Assembly: GCA_963832835.1 (NCBI GenBank)
Contig: CAWHVD010000001.1
Coordinates: forward strand, 1,674,001-1,738,000
Source of the DNA: CAVPKN01 sp963832835
GTDB lineage: Bacteria; Chlamydiota; Chlamydiia; Chlamydiales; JAAKFR01
DNA length: 64,000 bases
Direction: 5' to 3'
Part shown: positions 17,553 to 27,628 of the stretch, piece after piece
Position numbering within the stretch: position 1 is the first letter of the stretch
Layout: every line of letters begins with the position of its first letter
Made by a program: the position numbers and the translations under genes
Notes under the pieces: model-generated
Seen by the model: only the letters and a program-made list of their open reading frames with translations
What the model was told of the DNA's origin: nothing
Databases searched by the model: none

Positions 17553-20096
17553 TTGGCTAAAAATTTAAAACTCAATATCACTAACACACAATTGGCAAAA
17601 GCGGCCGGACTGGACAAGCTGAAAGCTAAATTGTCTCGCAAAGAACAAGAACCTGCCAAAGAGGAAAAAGAACCTAAAGCGCAAAAGTTACCCACTGAGC
17701 CAGTTAGTGAAGAGCAAAAGGCACCGCGCGTTCGTGCTAAAACAAAATCGGCTTTTGCAAAAGATGAAAATCCAGAACCTGTTGAAGCAGCTATTTCTGA
17801 AGCAGTTCCAGAAGCTTTTGAGGAACCTCAACCCGAGCCAGAGCCGGTACCCGAGCCTGTTTTACTTCCAGAAATAGAGGAAGTAGCTCCTACACAAGTA
17901 GAAGAGCCTGCGCCTGCTCGCTTTGTTCCAAAGAGTAAAACGCCTATCCCTCCTTTGCCCGTTGCTAAAGAGCCGCCGGTTCCAGTTAAAGAGCCCTATA
18001 CGAAGCTTGGGCCCACAGGCAGACACATCAACGACCTTCTGCCTAAGAAAAAAGAGGTTCCTAAAGAAGCTCCTGCAGCGGCAACAACTCGGACACAAGA
18101 AGCCAAATCCCCTGCCGCAACTTCTGAAGAAGAGAAGAAAAAAGAGTTGCATAAGGGCAAAAAAGTTAAAGAATTCAAGGATCTCAAACCCCTGAAACGG
18201 GATCGTGAGAGAGGGTTTGATGGCCGTGCCCGGAAGGGGCTCTCAGAAGGTGATGACGAGAGATGGAGAAAAAGACGTTCTTCCAAAGGATCTTCCAGTG
18301 CTTGGGAAGAGCCCGTCATCCGTCCGACCAAATTAAAAATCAGACTTCCCATCGTTTTGAAGGATCTCGCTTCAGAAATGAAATTGAAGGCCTCCGAGCT
18401 GATCCAAAAACTCTTCTTGCATGGCCTGATTTATACGCTCAACGATATACTCGATGATGAGACTGTTGTGCAATACATTGGCTCGGAATTCGGATGCGAG
18501 ATCAAAGTAGATACATCGGAACAGGAAAGAATTCAGATTACAGCCCGTTCCATTCGCGAGGAGATTGCAGCTTCAGATCAGTCGCACCTCATTACAAGAC
18601 CACCGGTCGTTGCGTTTATGGGTCACGTCGACCACGGTAAAACCAGCCTCATCGATGCTATCCGTAAAACGAATGTAGCAGCCGGAGAAGCTGGAGCCAT
18701 TACACAGCACATCGGAGCGTTCCGTTGCTCAACTGCGGTGGGTGATCTGACGATCCTCGATACACCAGGTCACGAGGCTTTTTCTGCTATGCGGGCCAGA
18801 GGCGCTGAAGTAACCGATATCGTTGTCCTTGTCGTCGCAGGCGATGAGGGGCTACGGGAGCAAACTCTTGAAGCAATCGAACATGCCAAAACGGCCAAAG
18901 TAACGATTGTCGTAGCGATTAACAAATGTGATAAACCCAACTTTAATGTTGAAAATGTCTACCGTGAACTTTCTGAGCGTGAATTGCTACCCGAAGCCTG
19001 GGGAGGGCAGACAATCACCATCAATACTTCGGCTGTGACAGGAGAAGGAATCCAACAACTGCTTGAAATGCTGGCCTTGCAGTCTGAGGTCATGGAACTG
19101 CGTGCGAATCCCAACATGAGAGCACGAGGCGCAGTCCTCGAATCAGAGCTCCATAAAGGGCTAGGGTCAGTAGCCCGTGTACTTGTGCAGAACGGAACGC
19201 TCAAGGTAGGCGACGCCATTGTGTTTGAGCGTCACTGGGGCAAGGTGAAGACACTGCACGACGAGCACGGCAAACTACTACAAGCAGCTGGTCCTTCAAC
19301 ACCTGTTGAGATCACAGGTCTCTCAGGGATTCCCAAAGCGGGTGACCCCTTTATCGTGGTAGCATCTGAAAAAGAAGCGCGCGATATTATTGAAACGCGT
19401 GAAGTGGGCCTCGAGCGTACTGCGCTACAACAGAAAAAAGCGCCTGCTATGGATTCTCTTCTCCTAAGAGGAGCAGTCGAAAAGAAAGTGCTCAAGCTGC
19501 TCTTGCGTGCCGACGTGCAAGGATCTGTTGAAGCACTCAAAACCTCTATCCTTAAGATCAAATCAGATAAAGCCTCTGTTGACATTATTGCGATGGGAGT
19601 GGGAGAGGTTTCCGAGTCAGACATCCAACTTGCTGCAGCTTCTAACGCTGTCATCATTGGTTTTCATACAGCGATCGAGAGCCATGCTGAGTCTCTGATT
19701 AAAGAGCTGGGCGTTAAAGTGCGCCAATTCGATGTTATCTACCATGCGGTCGATGAGGTCAAAAAGCTCATGCTTGCTCTACTTGACAAGCTAGAAGAAG
19801 AAAAAGATACCGGCGCCGCTGAGGTTAAAACAACCTTCAAAGCTTCACAGCTCGGCGTCATTGCGGGCTGCCAGGTTATAGAGGGCACAATCAGCCGCAA
19901 TAACCGCGTTCGCCTAAGCCGCGGTGGTCAAGTGGTTTGGAAAGGGCACATTGCGTCTCTAAAACGAGTTAAGGAAGACGTCAAAGAGGTTAGGAAAGGC
20001 TTTGAATGTGGTATCGTTCTTGAAGGAAACAACGATGTACATGAAGGGGATGTGATCCAAGCATATGAAATCATTTATATCACTCAAGAATTATAA
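17553..20096 (+). CDS. infB: Translation initiation factor IF-2
   Basis: GTPase that brings initiator tRNA to the 30S subunit. The 847-residue protein starts with TTG 17553 (MAKNLKLNITNTQLAKAAGL) preceded by GGAG. A long Pro/Glu/Lys-rich N-terminal region runs to about residue 260. The IF2-N helix-rich block (LASEMKLKASELIQKLFLHG) follows, then the G domain with GHVDHGKTS near 355, DTPGHEAF and NKCDKP. The C-terminal domains include GVGEVSESDIQLAAAS and the final fMet-tRNA-binding barrel. It is packed between nusA and rbfA. Confidence 0.98.
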   Translation: MAKNLKLNITNTQLAKAAGLDKLKAKLSRKEQEPAKEEKEPKAQKLPTEPVSEEQKAPRVRAKTKSAFAKDENPEPVEAAISEAVPEAFEEPQPEPEPVPEPVLLPEIEEVAPTQVEEPAPARFVPKSKTPIPPLPVAKEPPVPVKEPYTKLGPTGRHINDLLPKKKEVPKEAPAAATTRTQEAKSPAATSEEEKKKELHKGKKVKEFKDLKPLKRDRERGFDGRARKGLSEGDDERWRKRRSSKGSSSAWEEPVIRPTKLKIRLPIVLKDLASEMKLKASELIQKLFLHGLIYTLNDILDDETVVQYIGSEFGCEIKVDTSEQERIQITARSIREEIAASDQSHLITRPPVVAFMGHVDHGKTSLIDAIRKTNVAAGEAGAITQHIGAFRCSTAVGDLTILDTPGHEAFSAMRARGAEVTDIVVLVVAGDEGLREQTLEAIEHAKTAKVTIVVAINKCDKPNFNVENVYRELSERELLPEAWGGQTITINTSAVTGEGIQQLLEMLALQSEVMELRANPNMRARGAVLESELHKGLGSVARVLVQNGTLKVGDAIVFERHWGKVKTLHDEHGKLLQAAGPSTPVEITGLSGIPKAGDPFIVVASEKEARDIIETREVGLERTALQQKKAPAMDSLLLRGAVEKKVLKLLLRADVQGSVEALKTSILKIKSDKASVDIIAMGVGEVSESDIQLAAASNAVIIGFHTAIESHAESLIKELGVKVRQFDVIYHAVDEVKKLMLALLDKLEEEKDTGAAEVKTTFKASQLGVIAGCQVIEGTISRNNRVRLSRGGQVVWKGHIASLKRVKEDVKEVRKGFECGIVLEGNNDVHEGDVIQAYEIIYITQEL

Positions 20097-20099
20097 CCT

Positions 20100-20459
20100 A
20101 TGAGTAGACGCACAGAACGCATTAATTCTTTACTCAAACAGGTGATCTCAGATGTGATCCGCCTACAGGTGAAAAACCCGCATTTACCACCCCTTGTGAC
20201 CATCACCCATGTCGAGGTCACAGCCGACTTGAGGTATGCCAAAGTATATGTGAGTGTGATTGGTGATGAAGGGGTCAAAAAAGAGGCACTTCAAGCACTC
20301 CAATCTGCATCAGGTTTTATTGCAGTGCATGCCTCCAAAGAGGTAGAGATGCGTTATTTTCCGGTACTCACGTTTGTTTTAGACGATTCTGTCGATAAGC
20401 ACATGCGCATTGATACGCTCATCAATCAAATTGAGAAGGAGCGCGAAGGCCGTGAATGA
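20100..20459 (+). CDS. rbfA: Ribosome-binding factor A
   Basis: Assists late 16S rRNA maturation in the 30S subunit. A 119-residue single KH-like domain with the typical start RTERINSLLKQVISDVI, the strand VEVTADLRYAKVYVSV and the C-terminal FPVLTFVLDDSVDKHMRID. It starts 3 bp after infB, and its stop overlaps the truB start. Confidence 0.97.
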   Translation: MSRRTERINSLLKQVISDVIRLQVKNPHLPPLVTITHVEVTADLRYAKVYVSVIGDEGVKKEALQALQSASGFIAVHASKEVEMRYFPVLTFVLDDSVDKHMRIDTLINQIEKEREGRE

Positions 20460-21168
20460 CTCTGTGGCGACTGAGCTAAAAGAAGGGATCCTGCTCGTCA
20501 ACAAACCACAAGCACGTACATCATTCAGCCTCATTAGGGCGCTGCGTAAATTGACTGGCATCAAAAAAATAGGTCATGCCGGTACGCTCGACCCCTTTGC
20601 CACAGGTGTCATGGTCGTGTTGATTGGACGCGTATACACCCGTATTTCCTCAGAGCTCCTTTTACAAGACAAAGAGTATTTAGCCACAGTCTCTTTAGGA
20701 GTCACGACCGATACCTATGACTGCGATGGAAAAGTAGTGGCCAATTCCAAAAAAATCCCGACTCTGGAAGAAATCCAAGAGGTCATCTCGAAGTTTCAGG
20801 GGGAGATCGAGCAGGTACCACCTATGTACTCGGCCAAAAAAGTTCAGGGGAAAAAACTCTACGAACTCGCCCGTAAAGGTGTGACTATTGAAAGAACACC
20901 TGCTAAGGTACGACTGACCACTGAAATACTATCCTATACTTACCCTAACCTATCCCTGCGTGTCGCATGCAGCAAAGGGACCTATATCCGCAGCATTGCA
21001 CATGAGGTAGGGCAATTGCTCGGCTGCGGTGGCCACCTCTCAAAACTGAACCGTACGCGTAGCGGCATCTTTTCTTTAGAAGCATGCATTGACGGTAGTC
21101 TGCTCGACAGGCCCGATTTTGACATCACCCCCCATCTTCTGAGCTATGAAGATACAAAACAACCTTAG
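20452..21168 (+). CDS. truB: tRNA pseudouridine-55 synthase TruB
   Basis: Makes pseudouridine 55 in the T-loop of tRNAs. About 238 residues from a GTG start at 20452 (VNDSVATELKEGILLVNKP) overlapping the rbfA stop; AAGGAG lies upstream. Motifs are HAGTLDPFATGVMVV with the catalytic Asp, YLATVSLGVTTDTYD, QVPPMYSAKKVQGKKLYELAR, and CSKGTYIRSIAHEVG. A longer frame from TTG 20410 would lack conserved residues. Its 3' end overlaps ribF by 23 bp. Confidence 0.96.
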   Translation: MNDSVATELKEGILLVNKPQARTSFSLIRALRKLTGIKKIGHAGTLDPFATGVMVVLIGRVYTRISSELLLQDKEYLATVSLGVTTDTYDCDGKVVANSKKIPTLEEIQEVISKFQGEIEQVPPMYSAKKVQGKKLYELARKGVTIERTPAKVRLTTEILSYTYPNLSLRVACSKGTYIRSIAHEVGQLLGCGGHLSKLNRTRSGIFSLEACIDGSLLDRPDFDITPHLLSYEDTKQP

Positions 21169-22051
21169 TGTTTTAGCACTAGCGCAACTATCTGAGGAAC
21201 CAATTGCACTCACCATTGGCAACTTTGATGGCGTGCATTTAGGGCACCAAGCTGTTCTGAAGCGCCTCAAAGCATCTGCTTCCCAAACTGTAGTCTTTAC
21301 CTTCTCCAATCATCCTGCTGAGGTACTACATAACGCTCAGATCTTGCGTTTGACTACGCTAGCTCACCGTCTTGCGCTTCTAGAACAAATAGGTATCGAC
21401 CACGTAATCATCGTCCCTTTTACGCAAGAGTTTGCCAGCCAATCTGCAGAAGCATTCCTCGCAACCCTCAAAAAACACTTCCCTTTTACTCACCTCATTT
21501 TGGGTCATGATTCAGTGATCGGACATGATCGTAAACGCGACCTACAGCAGCTGTGTGGTCCACTTGCCTTTTCTCTAGAGTACCTGCCTTCGATTACTCA
21601 CCAAAACCAGGTTGTCTCAAGTAGTGCGATCCGCAGACATATCCAGGCAGGAGAGTTAGCCCAGGCAGGCTCGCTTCTAGGTCGGCCTTATTCGATTGTA
21701 GCGATCGTTCAGCCAGGGCATGGCAGGGGCAAAGAAATAGGTTTTCATACCGCCAATCTGCCCGTGGAAGGCCTCGCACTCCCTCCCTTCGGCGTCTATG
21801 CGGTACAAGTGAACCTAGATGGCAAACTTTTACCGGCCGTTGCTAACTTGGGGCATGCCCCAACAATTCACACTGCAAGGCCTCCCTGCCTGGAGGTCCA
21901 CCTGATCAACGAACAGCGCGACCTCTACGGCCAGCAATTAGAGGTCATCTTCCAAAAATTCATCCGCCCCGAAAAACGTTTTGACACCTTCCTAGAGCTT
22001 CAAGCCCAAATCCGCGAAGACATCGGGGCCGCATCAGGACTAATTGTGTAA
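21146..22051 (+). CDS. ribF: Bifunctional riboflavin kinase/FAD synthetase
   Basis: Converts riboflavin to FMN and then FAD. The 301-residue protein has the nucleotidylyltransferase domain first (TIGNFDGVHLGHQ, LGHDSVIGHDRKRD, SSSAIRRHIQAGELAQA) and the kinase domain second (GRGKEIGFHTANLP, GVYAV, LGHAPTI, VHLIN). The usual GxPTAN of the kinase domain reads GFHTAN here, so Pro is replaced by His. It overlaps truB by 23 bp and the convergent ychF by 12 bp. Confidence 0.95.
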   Translation: MKIQNNLSVLALAQLSEEPIALTIGNFDGVHLGHQAVLKRLKASASQTVVFTFSNHPAEVLHNAQILRLTTLAHRLALLEQIGIDHVIIVPFTQEFASQSAEAFLATLKKHFPFTHLILGHDSVIGHDRKRDLQQLCGPLAFSLEYLPSITHQNQVVSSSAIRRHIQAGELAQAGSLLGRPYSIVAIVQPGHGRGKEIGFHTANLPVEGLALPPFGVYAVQVNLDGKLLPAVANLGHAPTIHTARPPCLEVHLINEQRDLYGQQLEVIFQKFIRPEKRFDTFLELQAQIREDIGAASGLIV

Positions 22052-23134
22052 AAATTCGATGACATCGCCATCTTGGACGATGTACTCTTTACCCTCGGCA
22101 CGGAGCTTACCGGCTTCGCGCGCGCCTGCTTTACCGTGGTATTGCACCATCGCCTCGTAGGTAACCACCTCTGCACGGATAAATCCCTTTTGGATATCGG
22201 TGTGGATCTCACCAGCAGCTTCGGGCGCTGTTGTGCCGCGTTTGATGGTCCAAGCGCGTGTCTCTTTTTCGCCAGTGGTCAGGAACGTAATAAGCCCTAA
22301 CATGTCAAATGCAGTGCGGATCAGACGATTGAGCCCTGTTTCTTGCAAACCGACACTCTCTAAAAATTCTTGGCTCTCTTCTTCGGGAAGTTCAGCGACC
22401 TCAGCTTCTAGCTTGCCGCAGATAGGAATGACAAGATTTCCTTCGCGCTCAGCATACTCTCTGACTTGCTGGACATAAGCATTTTCCATTGAAGGCAAAT
22501 CATTTTCTGATACGTTAGCTGCATAGAGCACTCTTTTTTGTGTCAGTAGTGGATAGGGTTTCAAAAGCAATTTTTCTTCTTTTGAAAGCTCAAGAGTACG
22601 TAAGGAAAGGCTTTTATCAAGATGAGCCTGGACTTTGATCAAGAGCTCGACTGTAGGTTGCAAATCTTTTTTACTCTTGGCCTGTTTTTCGAGCCTACCG
22701 AGAATATTTTGTACCGTTTGCAAATCGGAAAGGATGAGTTCCAAATTGATGGTTTCAATGTCATCGATCGGATGCACTTTACCTGCGACATGGATGACGT
22801 CATCACTCTCAAAACAACGGACCACATGCACAAGTGCATCGGTTTCGCGGATGTGGGCTAAAAACTTATTACCTAGTCCTTCGCCTTGTGAGGCGCCTTT
22901 AACAAGACCTGCGATATCGACAAAGCGCATGCTTGCATAGATAAGCTTTTCGCTACCCGATATATTGGAGAGAACTCCCAGACGAGGATCCTTCACATCA
23001 ACGATACCTTCATTCGGGTCGATGGTACAGAAAGGATAATTCGCTGACGCAGCACCCGCACGGGTTAGGGCATTAAATAAGGTGGACTTGCCTACGTTGG
23101 GCAGTCCTATGATTCCACAGGCTAATTCTGACAT
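22040..23134 (-). CDS. ychF: Ribosome-binding ATPase YchF
   Basis: An Obg-related P-loop protein that prefers ATP. The 364-residue protein has G1 GLPNVGKST, G3 DIAGLVKGASQGEGLGNKFL, the NVSEND region in place of the GTP-specific NKxD, and the C-terminal TGS domain (LITFLTTGEKETRAWTIKRG to EGKEYIVQDGDVIEFLHN). Length is standard. It runs against the ribF operon and is divergent from sctU. Confidence 0.97.
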   Translation of the reverse strand: MSELACGIIGLPNVGKSTLFNALTRAGAASANYPFCTIDPNEGIVDVKDPRLGVLSNISGSEKLIYASMRFVDIAGLVKGASQGEGLGNKFLAHIRETDALVHVVRCFESDDVIHVAGKVHPIDDIETINLELILSDLQTVQNILGRLEKQAKSKKDLQPTVELLIKVQAHLDKSLSLRTLELSKEEKLLLKPYPLLTQKRVLYAANVSENDLPSMENAYVQQVREYAEREGNLVIPICGKLEAEVAELPEEESQEFLESVGLQETGLNRLIRTAFDMLGLITFLTTGEKETRAWTIKRGTTAPEAAGEIHTDIQKGFIRAEVVTYEAMVQYHGKAGAREAGKLRAEGKEYIVQDGDVIEFLHN

Positions 23135-23241
23135 GCACCTTCACAATTAAAAATAACGCAAGATCTTAGCATAAAGCAGGGATTTTGAGCTATGTCGAGC
23201 TCGTGTGGACAGGGCTTTTTTTATCTGATATACTCCGCGCT

Positions 23242-24297
23242 ATGGCTGAAAAAACCGAAAAAGCAACCCCGAAAAAGCTGCGCGATGCGCGCAAGAAGGG
23301 TCAGGTTGCTAAATCCCAAGACTTCCCCTCAGCCATGACTTTCGTTGTAGCAATCTCCGTTACCCTGTACCTCGGCAGTTTCTTGTATGACCAGATTGTG
23401 GGATACATGCTAGAAATTTTTAAAAACGCCACAACCACCAACGTACATACTATCGCTAATTACTATGTAAAAGACAGACTGGTCAGAGTGATTTTGACCT
23501 CATCTCTACCGATTGCTGGTCTTGTCACCATTGTAGGCTTGATTGTGAGTTTTCTTGTTGTTGGCCCTACTTTTGCCGTTGAAGTTTTTAAACCGAATTT
23601 CAAAAAGTTCAACCCTGTCGACAATTTAAAACAAAAATTCAAAATGAAGACGCTGGTTGAACTGATCAAATCAGTGTTCAAAATTTTTGGAGCGGCTGTT
23701 CTGCTCTATTTTGCCGTCTATCATGATATAGATGCGCTGGTAGCTACTGTGGCTTTGCCGCCTGCTGCAAGCCTGCAAATCTTTAAATCCATTATCTATA
23801 AAGTGGCGATCTGGATAGGAATATATTTTATTATGATTGCTGTCGCCGACTTGGTCTACCAGCGCTTCAACTTCTCCAAAGAAATGAAGATGGAAAAATT
23901 TGAGGTGAAACAAGAGTATAAAGACACAGAAGGGCACCCCGAAATTAAAAGTAAACGGCGCCAAATTGCACAAGAGATCGCTTATGATGAAGGAACAACG
24001 CAAATTCGTAGAGCAAAGGCTGTTATCACCAACCCAACTGACATCGCAGTCGCTATCGGCTATGAGCCCGAAAAATATAAAGCACCTTGGATCATTGCGA
24101 TGGGGACAGAAAAGAGGGCTGCCGCTATTATTATCGAAGCGATGAAATATAACATCCCGATCATGCGCAATGTTCCCCTGGCACACGAGTTGCTTGAAAA
24201 GGGTGATACAAACCGCTTGGTCCCAGAATCAACATATGATGCTATCGGGGAAGTCCTACTCTACGTAACGACATTGAAAACACATGAAAGTGAATAG
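23242..24297 (+). CDS. sctU: T3SS export apparatus switch protein SctU (CdsU/YscU)
   Basis: Inner-membrane switch protein of the type III secretion system. I start at ATG 23242 (MAEKTEKATPKKLRDARKKG), the conserved N-terminus. Four membrane segments lie between residues 30 and 220. The cytoplasmic tail holds the autocleavage site, which reads NPTD (VITNPTDIAVAIGYEPEKYK) instead of the usual NPTH. The rest of the SctU-C domain (VPLAHELLEKGDTNRLVPES) is intact. It overlaps sctV by 14 bp, so the two are co-translated. Confidence 0.96.
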   Translation: MAEKTEKATPKKLRDARKKGQVAKSQDFPSAMTFVVAISVTLYLGSFLYDQIVGYMLEIFKNATTTNVHTIANYYVKDRLVRVILTSSLPIAGLVTIVGLIVSFLVVGPTFAVEVFKPNFKKFNPVDNLKQKFKMKTLVELIKSVFKIFGAAVLLYFAVYHDIDALVATVALPPAASLQIFKSIIYKVAIWIGIYFIMIAVADLVYQRFNFSKEMKMEKFEVKQEYKDTEGHPEIKSKRRQIAQEIAYDEGTTQIRRAKAVITNPTDIAVAIGYEPEKYKAPWIIAMGTEKRAAAIIIEAMKYNIPIMRNVPLAHELLEKGDTNRLVPESTYDAIGEVLLYVTTLKTHESE

Positions 24298-26425
24298 TAA
24301 AGTAACCAATTTTTTTGCCCGCACCTTCAGTGGTGAGGGCGCACTGGGCTTAATCAGCAAATCAAGCGATCTGATTTTGGCTGCATGGATCATTGCGGTC
24401 ATTGTCATGATCGTACTGCCGGTTCCGCCACCCCTTATCGACTTAGCCATTACGTTCAATTTGACAGCTGCGATCGGCCTTATTATGGTCGCTCTCTATA
24501 TCCCCAGCGCGATTCACCTCTCGATGTTTCCCTCCATTTTGCTTGTAACCACTCTTTTCCGCTTAGGGGTAAACATCTCTTCTACAAGGCAGATCCTTCT
24601 ACACGCTTACGCAGGGCATATCATCTCGGCCTTTGGTAACTTTGTGGTAGGAGGGAATTATGTCGTCGGTTTGGTGATTTTTATTATTATCACCATTGTA
24701 CAGTTTATTGTGGTGACCAAAGGCGCCGAGCGAGTCGCAGAAGTAGCTGCCCGTTTCCGTTTGGATGCGATGCCAGGTAAGCAAATGGCCATTGACGCCG
24801 ATCTGCGTGCAGGTTCTCTTGATGCTAACCAGGCCCGAGAAAAAAGGTCACTCATCCAGAAAGAAAGTGAGCTCTATGGTGCTATGGACGGTGCCATGAA
24901 ATTCGTGAAGGGCGATGTGATCGCTGGTATGGTCATCGCCTTTATCAACATCGTCGGCGGTCTGATCATTGGTGTTGCGATGCATGGAATGACGATGGCA
25001 CAAGCAGCCAAAGTCTATACCCTACTCTCCATTGGTGATGGTCTTGTATCGCAAATCCCTTCGCTTTTGATCTGCTTGACTGCCGGTATTGTGACAACCC
25101 GTGTTTCCAGTGATCGACGAGATGCTAACCTAGGTAGGGAGATCTCTACACAGCTTCTACGTGAACCGCGCGCCCTTTTGATCGCTGCGGCGGCTATCTT
25201 CGGGATTGGTTTTTTCAAAGGCTTCCCACTCTGGACATTTACCATTTTGGCAGGACTTGTAGCCTTTAGCGGAATTGCCGTGCTGCGCAAAAAGAAAAAA
25301 GAAGCCTCACGGGCAGCTGCCGGTGGCGGTTCTATCGAAACAGACATCGAAGGACATGCAATCGTTAAAGGAGGCGGAGCTGAAGATTTCACTTTAACTC
25401 TGCCTGTCATCTTAGAAATGGGTAAAGATTTATCCGAGCAGATCAAAAAAGGAAAAGGTAAGGGTAAGTATAACCTCGTTGACGAGCTGATCCCCAAAAT
25501 GCGTCAAGCCCTTTACCAAGATTTAGGGATCCGCTATCCCGGCGTGCATGTGCGCACCGACTCTCCCCTACTCGAGAATGATGAGTATGCGATCATGCTG
25601 AATGAAGTTCCGGTCAACCGTGGAAAAATCCCGGAAAACTACCTATTGACCAATGAATCCGAAGAGAATTTAAGACGCTACAATCTTCCCTTTATTTCTT
25701 ATAAGAATGCAGCTGGGCTACCCTCACTTTGGGTTGAAGACCGCTATAAAGAGGTCATGGAAAAGGCAGGTATCAAATACTGGACTCCCTTAGAAGTGCT
25801 CATCTTGCACCTCTCTTATTTCTTCCGCACGAACGGCCAGGAATTTATTGGTATCCAAGAGGTGCGCTCTATGCTCGAATTTATGGAGCGCTCCTTCCCC
25901 GATTTGGTTAAGGAAGTCACTCGCCTGATTCCTCTCCAAAAGCTGACCGAAATATTTAGACGTCTCGTCCAAGAGCAAATCTCGATCAAAGATCTGCGCA
26001 CCATCATGGAGGCTTTAAGTGAGTGGGCACAAACAGAAAAAGATACCGTTCTTTTAACTGAGTATGTCCGTGCTTCTTTGAAACGGTATATCAGCTACAA
26101 ATATTCTCAAGGTCAGTCCACGCTATCTGTCTATCTACTTGACCCTGAGATTGAAGAGATGATCCGTGGAGCGATTAAACAAACTTCGGCAGGCTCCTAC
26201 TTAGCCCTTGATCCTGACTCTGTTAACATGATACTCAAGGCAATGCGTAATACCATCACACCTGTCCCTCCCGGTGGCCAGCCCCCTGTTTTACTCACGG
26301 CAATTGATGTCCGCCGTTTTGCCCGTAAACTTATTGAAACTGAATACCCTGACGTTTCTGTAGTCTCTTATCAAGAAGTTCTTCCTGAAATTCGTATTCA
26401 ACCTCTAGGCAGGATTCAAATTTAA
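24284..26425 (+). CDS. sctV: T3SS export gate protein SctV (CdsV/LcrD)
   Basis: The major export gate of the type III secretion system. The 713-residue protein has about eight membrane helices in its first 320 residues with the FHIPEP-type signature (RFRLDAMPGKQMAIDADLRA) in the cytoplasmic loop. The large C-terminal cytoplasmic domain forms the nonameric ring that binds chaperone-effector complexes. Length matches the family. copN follows after 29 bp. Confidence 0.97.
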   Translation: MKVNSKVTNFFARTFSGEGALGLISKSSDLILAAWIIAVIVMIVLPVPPPLIDLAITFNLTAAIGLIMVALYIPSAIHLSMFPSILLVTTLFRLGVNISSTRQILLHAYAGHIISAFGNFVVGGNYVVGLVIFIIITIVQFIVVTKGAERVAEVAARFRLDAMPGKQMAIDADLRAGSLDANQAREKRSLIQKESELYGAMDGAMKFVKGDVIAGMVIAFINIVGGLIIGVAMHGMTMAQAAKVYTLLSIGDGLVSQIPSLLICLTAGIVTTRVSSDRRDANLGREISTQLLREPRALLIAAAAIFGIGFFKGFPLWTFTILAGLVAFSGIAVLRKKKKEASRAAAGGGSIETDIEGHAIVKGGGAEDFTLTLPVILEMGKDLSEQIKKGKGKGKYNLVDELIPKMRQALYQDLGIRYPGVHVRTDSPLLENDEYAIMLNEVPVNRGKIPENYLLTNESEENLRRYNLPFISYKNAAGLPSLWVEDRYKEVMEKAGIKYWTPLEVLILHLSYFFRTNGQEFIGIQEVRSMLEFMERSFPDLVKEVTRLIPLQKLTEIFRRLVQEQISIKDLRTIMEALSEWAQTEKDTVLLTEYVRASLKRYISYKYSQGQSTLSVYLLDPEIEEMIRGAIKQTSAGSYLALDPDSVNMILKAMRNTITPVPPGGQPPVLLTAIDVRRFARKLIETEYPDVSVVSYQEVLPEIRIQPLGRIQI

Positions 26426-26454
26426 TTGTATAATGACCCTAGGGGGATTATACA

Positions 26455-27588
26455 ATGAGTGATCCAATTCAGCTCAATCTAGCTGCCATTGAGCAACGCG
26501 CCGGTCAAAAGCTGGCGCGCCAAGAAATTGCTGAACAAGTTGCGACACAAGACCGTTTCATCGAAGATGTGGAAAGGGGCTTTAATCCCGCTGCTGCAGA
26601 ACGTCAGCAGGCACGTTTAGGCCGTTTTCGCACCCTAGAGAGTCGCCGTAAAACGACAGAACAGGCCGAACAAAAAATCAAAGCCGTTGATCAAAAAGCA
26701 GAAGAGGACCTTGCCCAGCAATATAATCGGCGCAATCCTGAACTTCCTGCCGACCGTCTGCGCCAATTAAGAGAAAATATCGGTACAGCTCATACAGCCG
26801 AGGAAGTGCTAAGAGAGGTGAGCGAAGCTTTCGAGGATGCTACCCTTGCTGATGAAGCCCTCGAATACCTAGAAAAGCAAACAACAGGTACTCTTCAAGG
26901 TAATGTCCGCAGTGCCCGCGCTCTATTGGGTGAATTAAAAGGACGTGAAATCATTGCCGGCCGAAATGTCGATGCTCCTGCCAAAGCTTTCAATAAAAAA
27001 GGACTGGGCCAGAATCCCACTGAGCTACGCAACCTTTACCGTGATATTACCGGTAATCCCAGAGACCATAATACCCTGTTCTCACAGCTTTCGGAGAAAT
27101 ACCCCTTTAACCAACTCAAAATGGTCGTTGCTTTTTTACTCAAAGGGATGGCTTACGATCTCAAATCGAAAGGCCCCTCCATACAAAGTCCCGAGCTCAT
27201 GCGCCTGATGAGTGAGACACGTAATTTGCAATCGATTTTATGGGTTTATCTCTTTTTCAAAGGGCGTATGGGACTACTGCGCTCTCTTTATGGACAATAT
27301 GGCCTTGAGTATGCCGAAGACGAGCTCTCATTTGAAGATCTGGCCAAAGATTTTATCGGACTCGTTGAAGAAAGATACCCATCTGCAATGAAACTGCTGA
27401 AGCAGGCCGAAAAGCTGGGCCTCGTGGACGATGTACAGAAGATCATCGTGTTGATGCAATACCGTGATGCGATACGGGGCCTTTCCCCTCGGCTCTACAA
27501 ATCTCTACGCCACAGACAAGATTTATTGATGGTCATCTTAGAAACTCTTGAAGAACTAGAAGACCGCAACAGCGAAGAAGAAGAATGA
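26455..27588 (+). CDS. copN: T3SS gatekeeper CopN/SctW (YopN-TyeA/HrpJ family)
   Basis: Controls the order of secretion as a plug/gatekeeper; in Chlamydia CopN is also secreted and binds tubulin. The 377-residue protein is all-helical with a Gln/Arg/Glu-rich N-terminus, an HrpJ-type middle (YNRRNPELPADRLRQLREN) and a TyeA-like C-terminal part (FIGLVEERYPSAMKLLKQAEKLGLVDD...). AGGGGG precedes the ATG. The assignment rests on position after sctV and before chaperone-malQ, and on the helix pattern. The cognate chaperone gene is 421 bp downstream, separated by elements E3 and D1. Confidence 0.92.
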   Translation: MSDPIQLNLAAIEQRAGQKLARQEIAEQVATQDRFIEDVERGFNPAAAERQQARLGRFRTLESRRKTTEQAEQKIKAVDQKAEEDLAQQYNRRNPELPADRLRQLRENIGTAHTAEEVLREVSEAFEDATLADEALEYLEKQTTGTLQGNVRSARALLGELKGREIIAGRNVDAPAKAFNKKGLGQNPTELRNLYRDITGNPRDHNTLFSQLSEKYPFNQLKMVVAFLLKGMAYDLKSKGPSIQSPELMRLMSETRNLQSILWVYLFFKGRMGLLRSLYGQYGLEYAEDELSFEDLAKDFIGLVEERYPSAMKLLKQAEKLGLVDDVQKIIVLMQYRDAIRGLSPRLYKSLRHRQDLLMVILETLEELEDRNSEEEE

Positions 27589-27628
27589 ATAGATATTTAC
27601 ATCACATGTCCAAAATTCTACCCAGCTT

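Noticed and set aside
17862..18352. Minus-strand frames opposite the infB N-terminal region
   Set aside because: They arise from the biased Pro/Glu/Lys codons of the IF-2 N-terminus; no ribosome-binding site or homology is visible.
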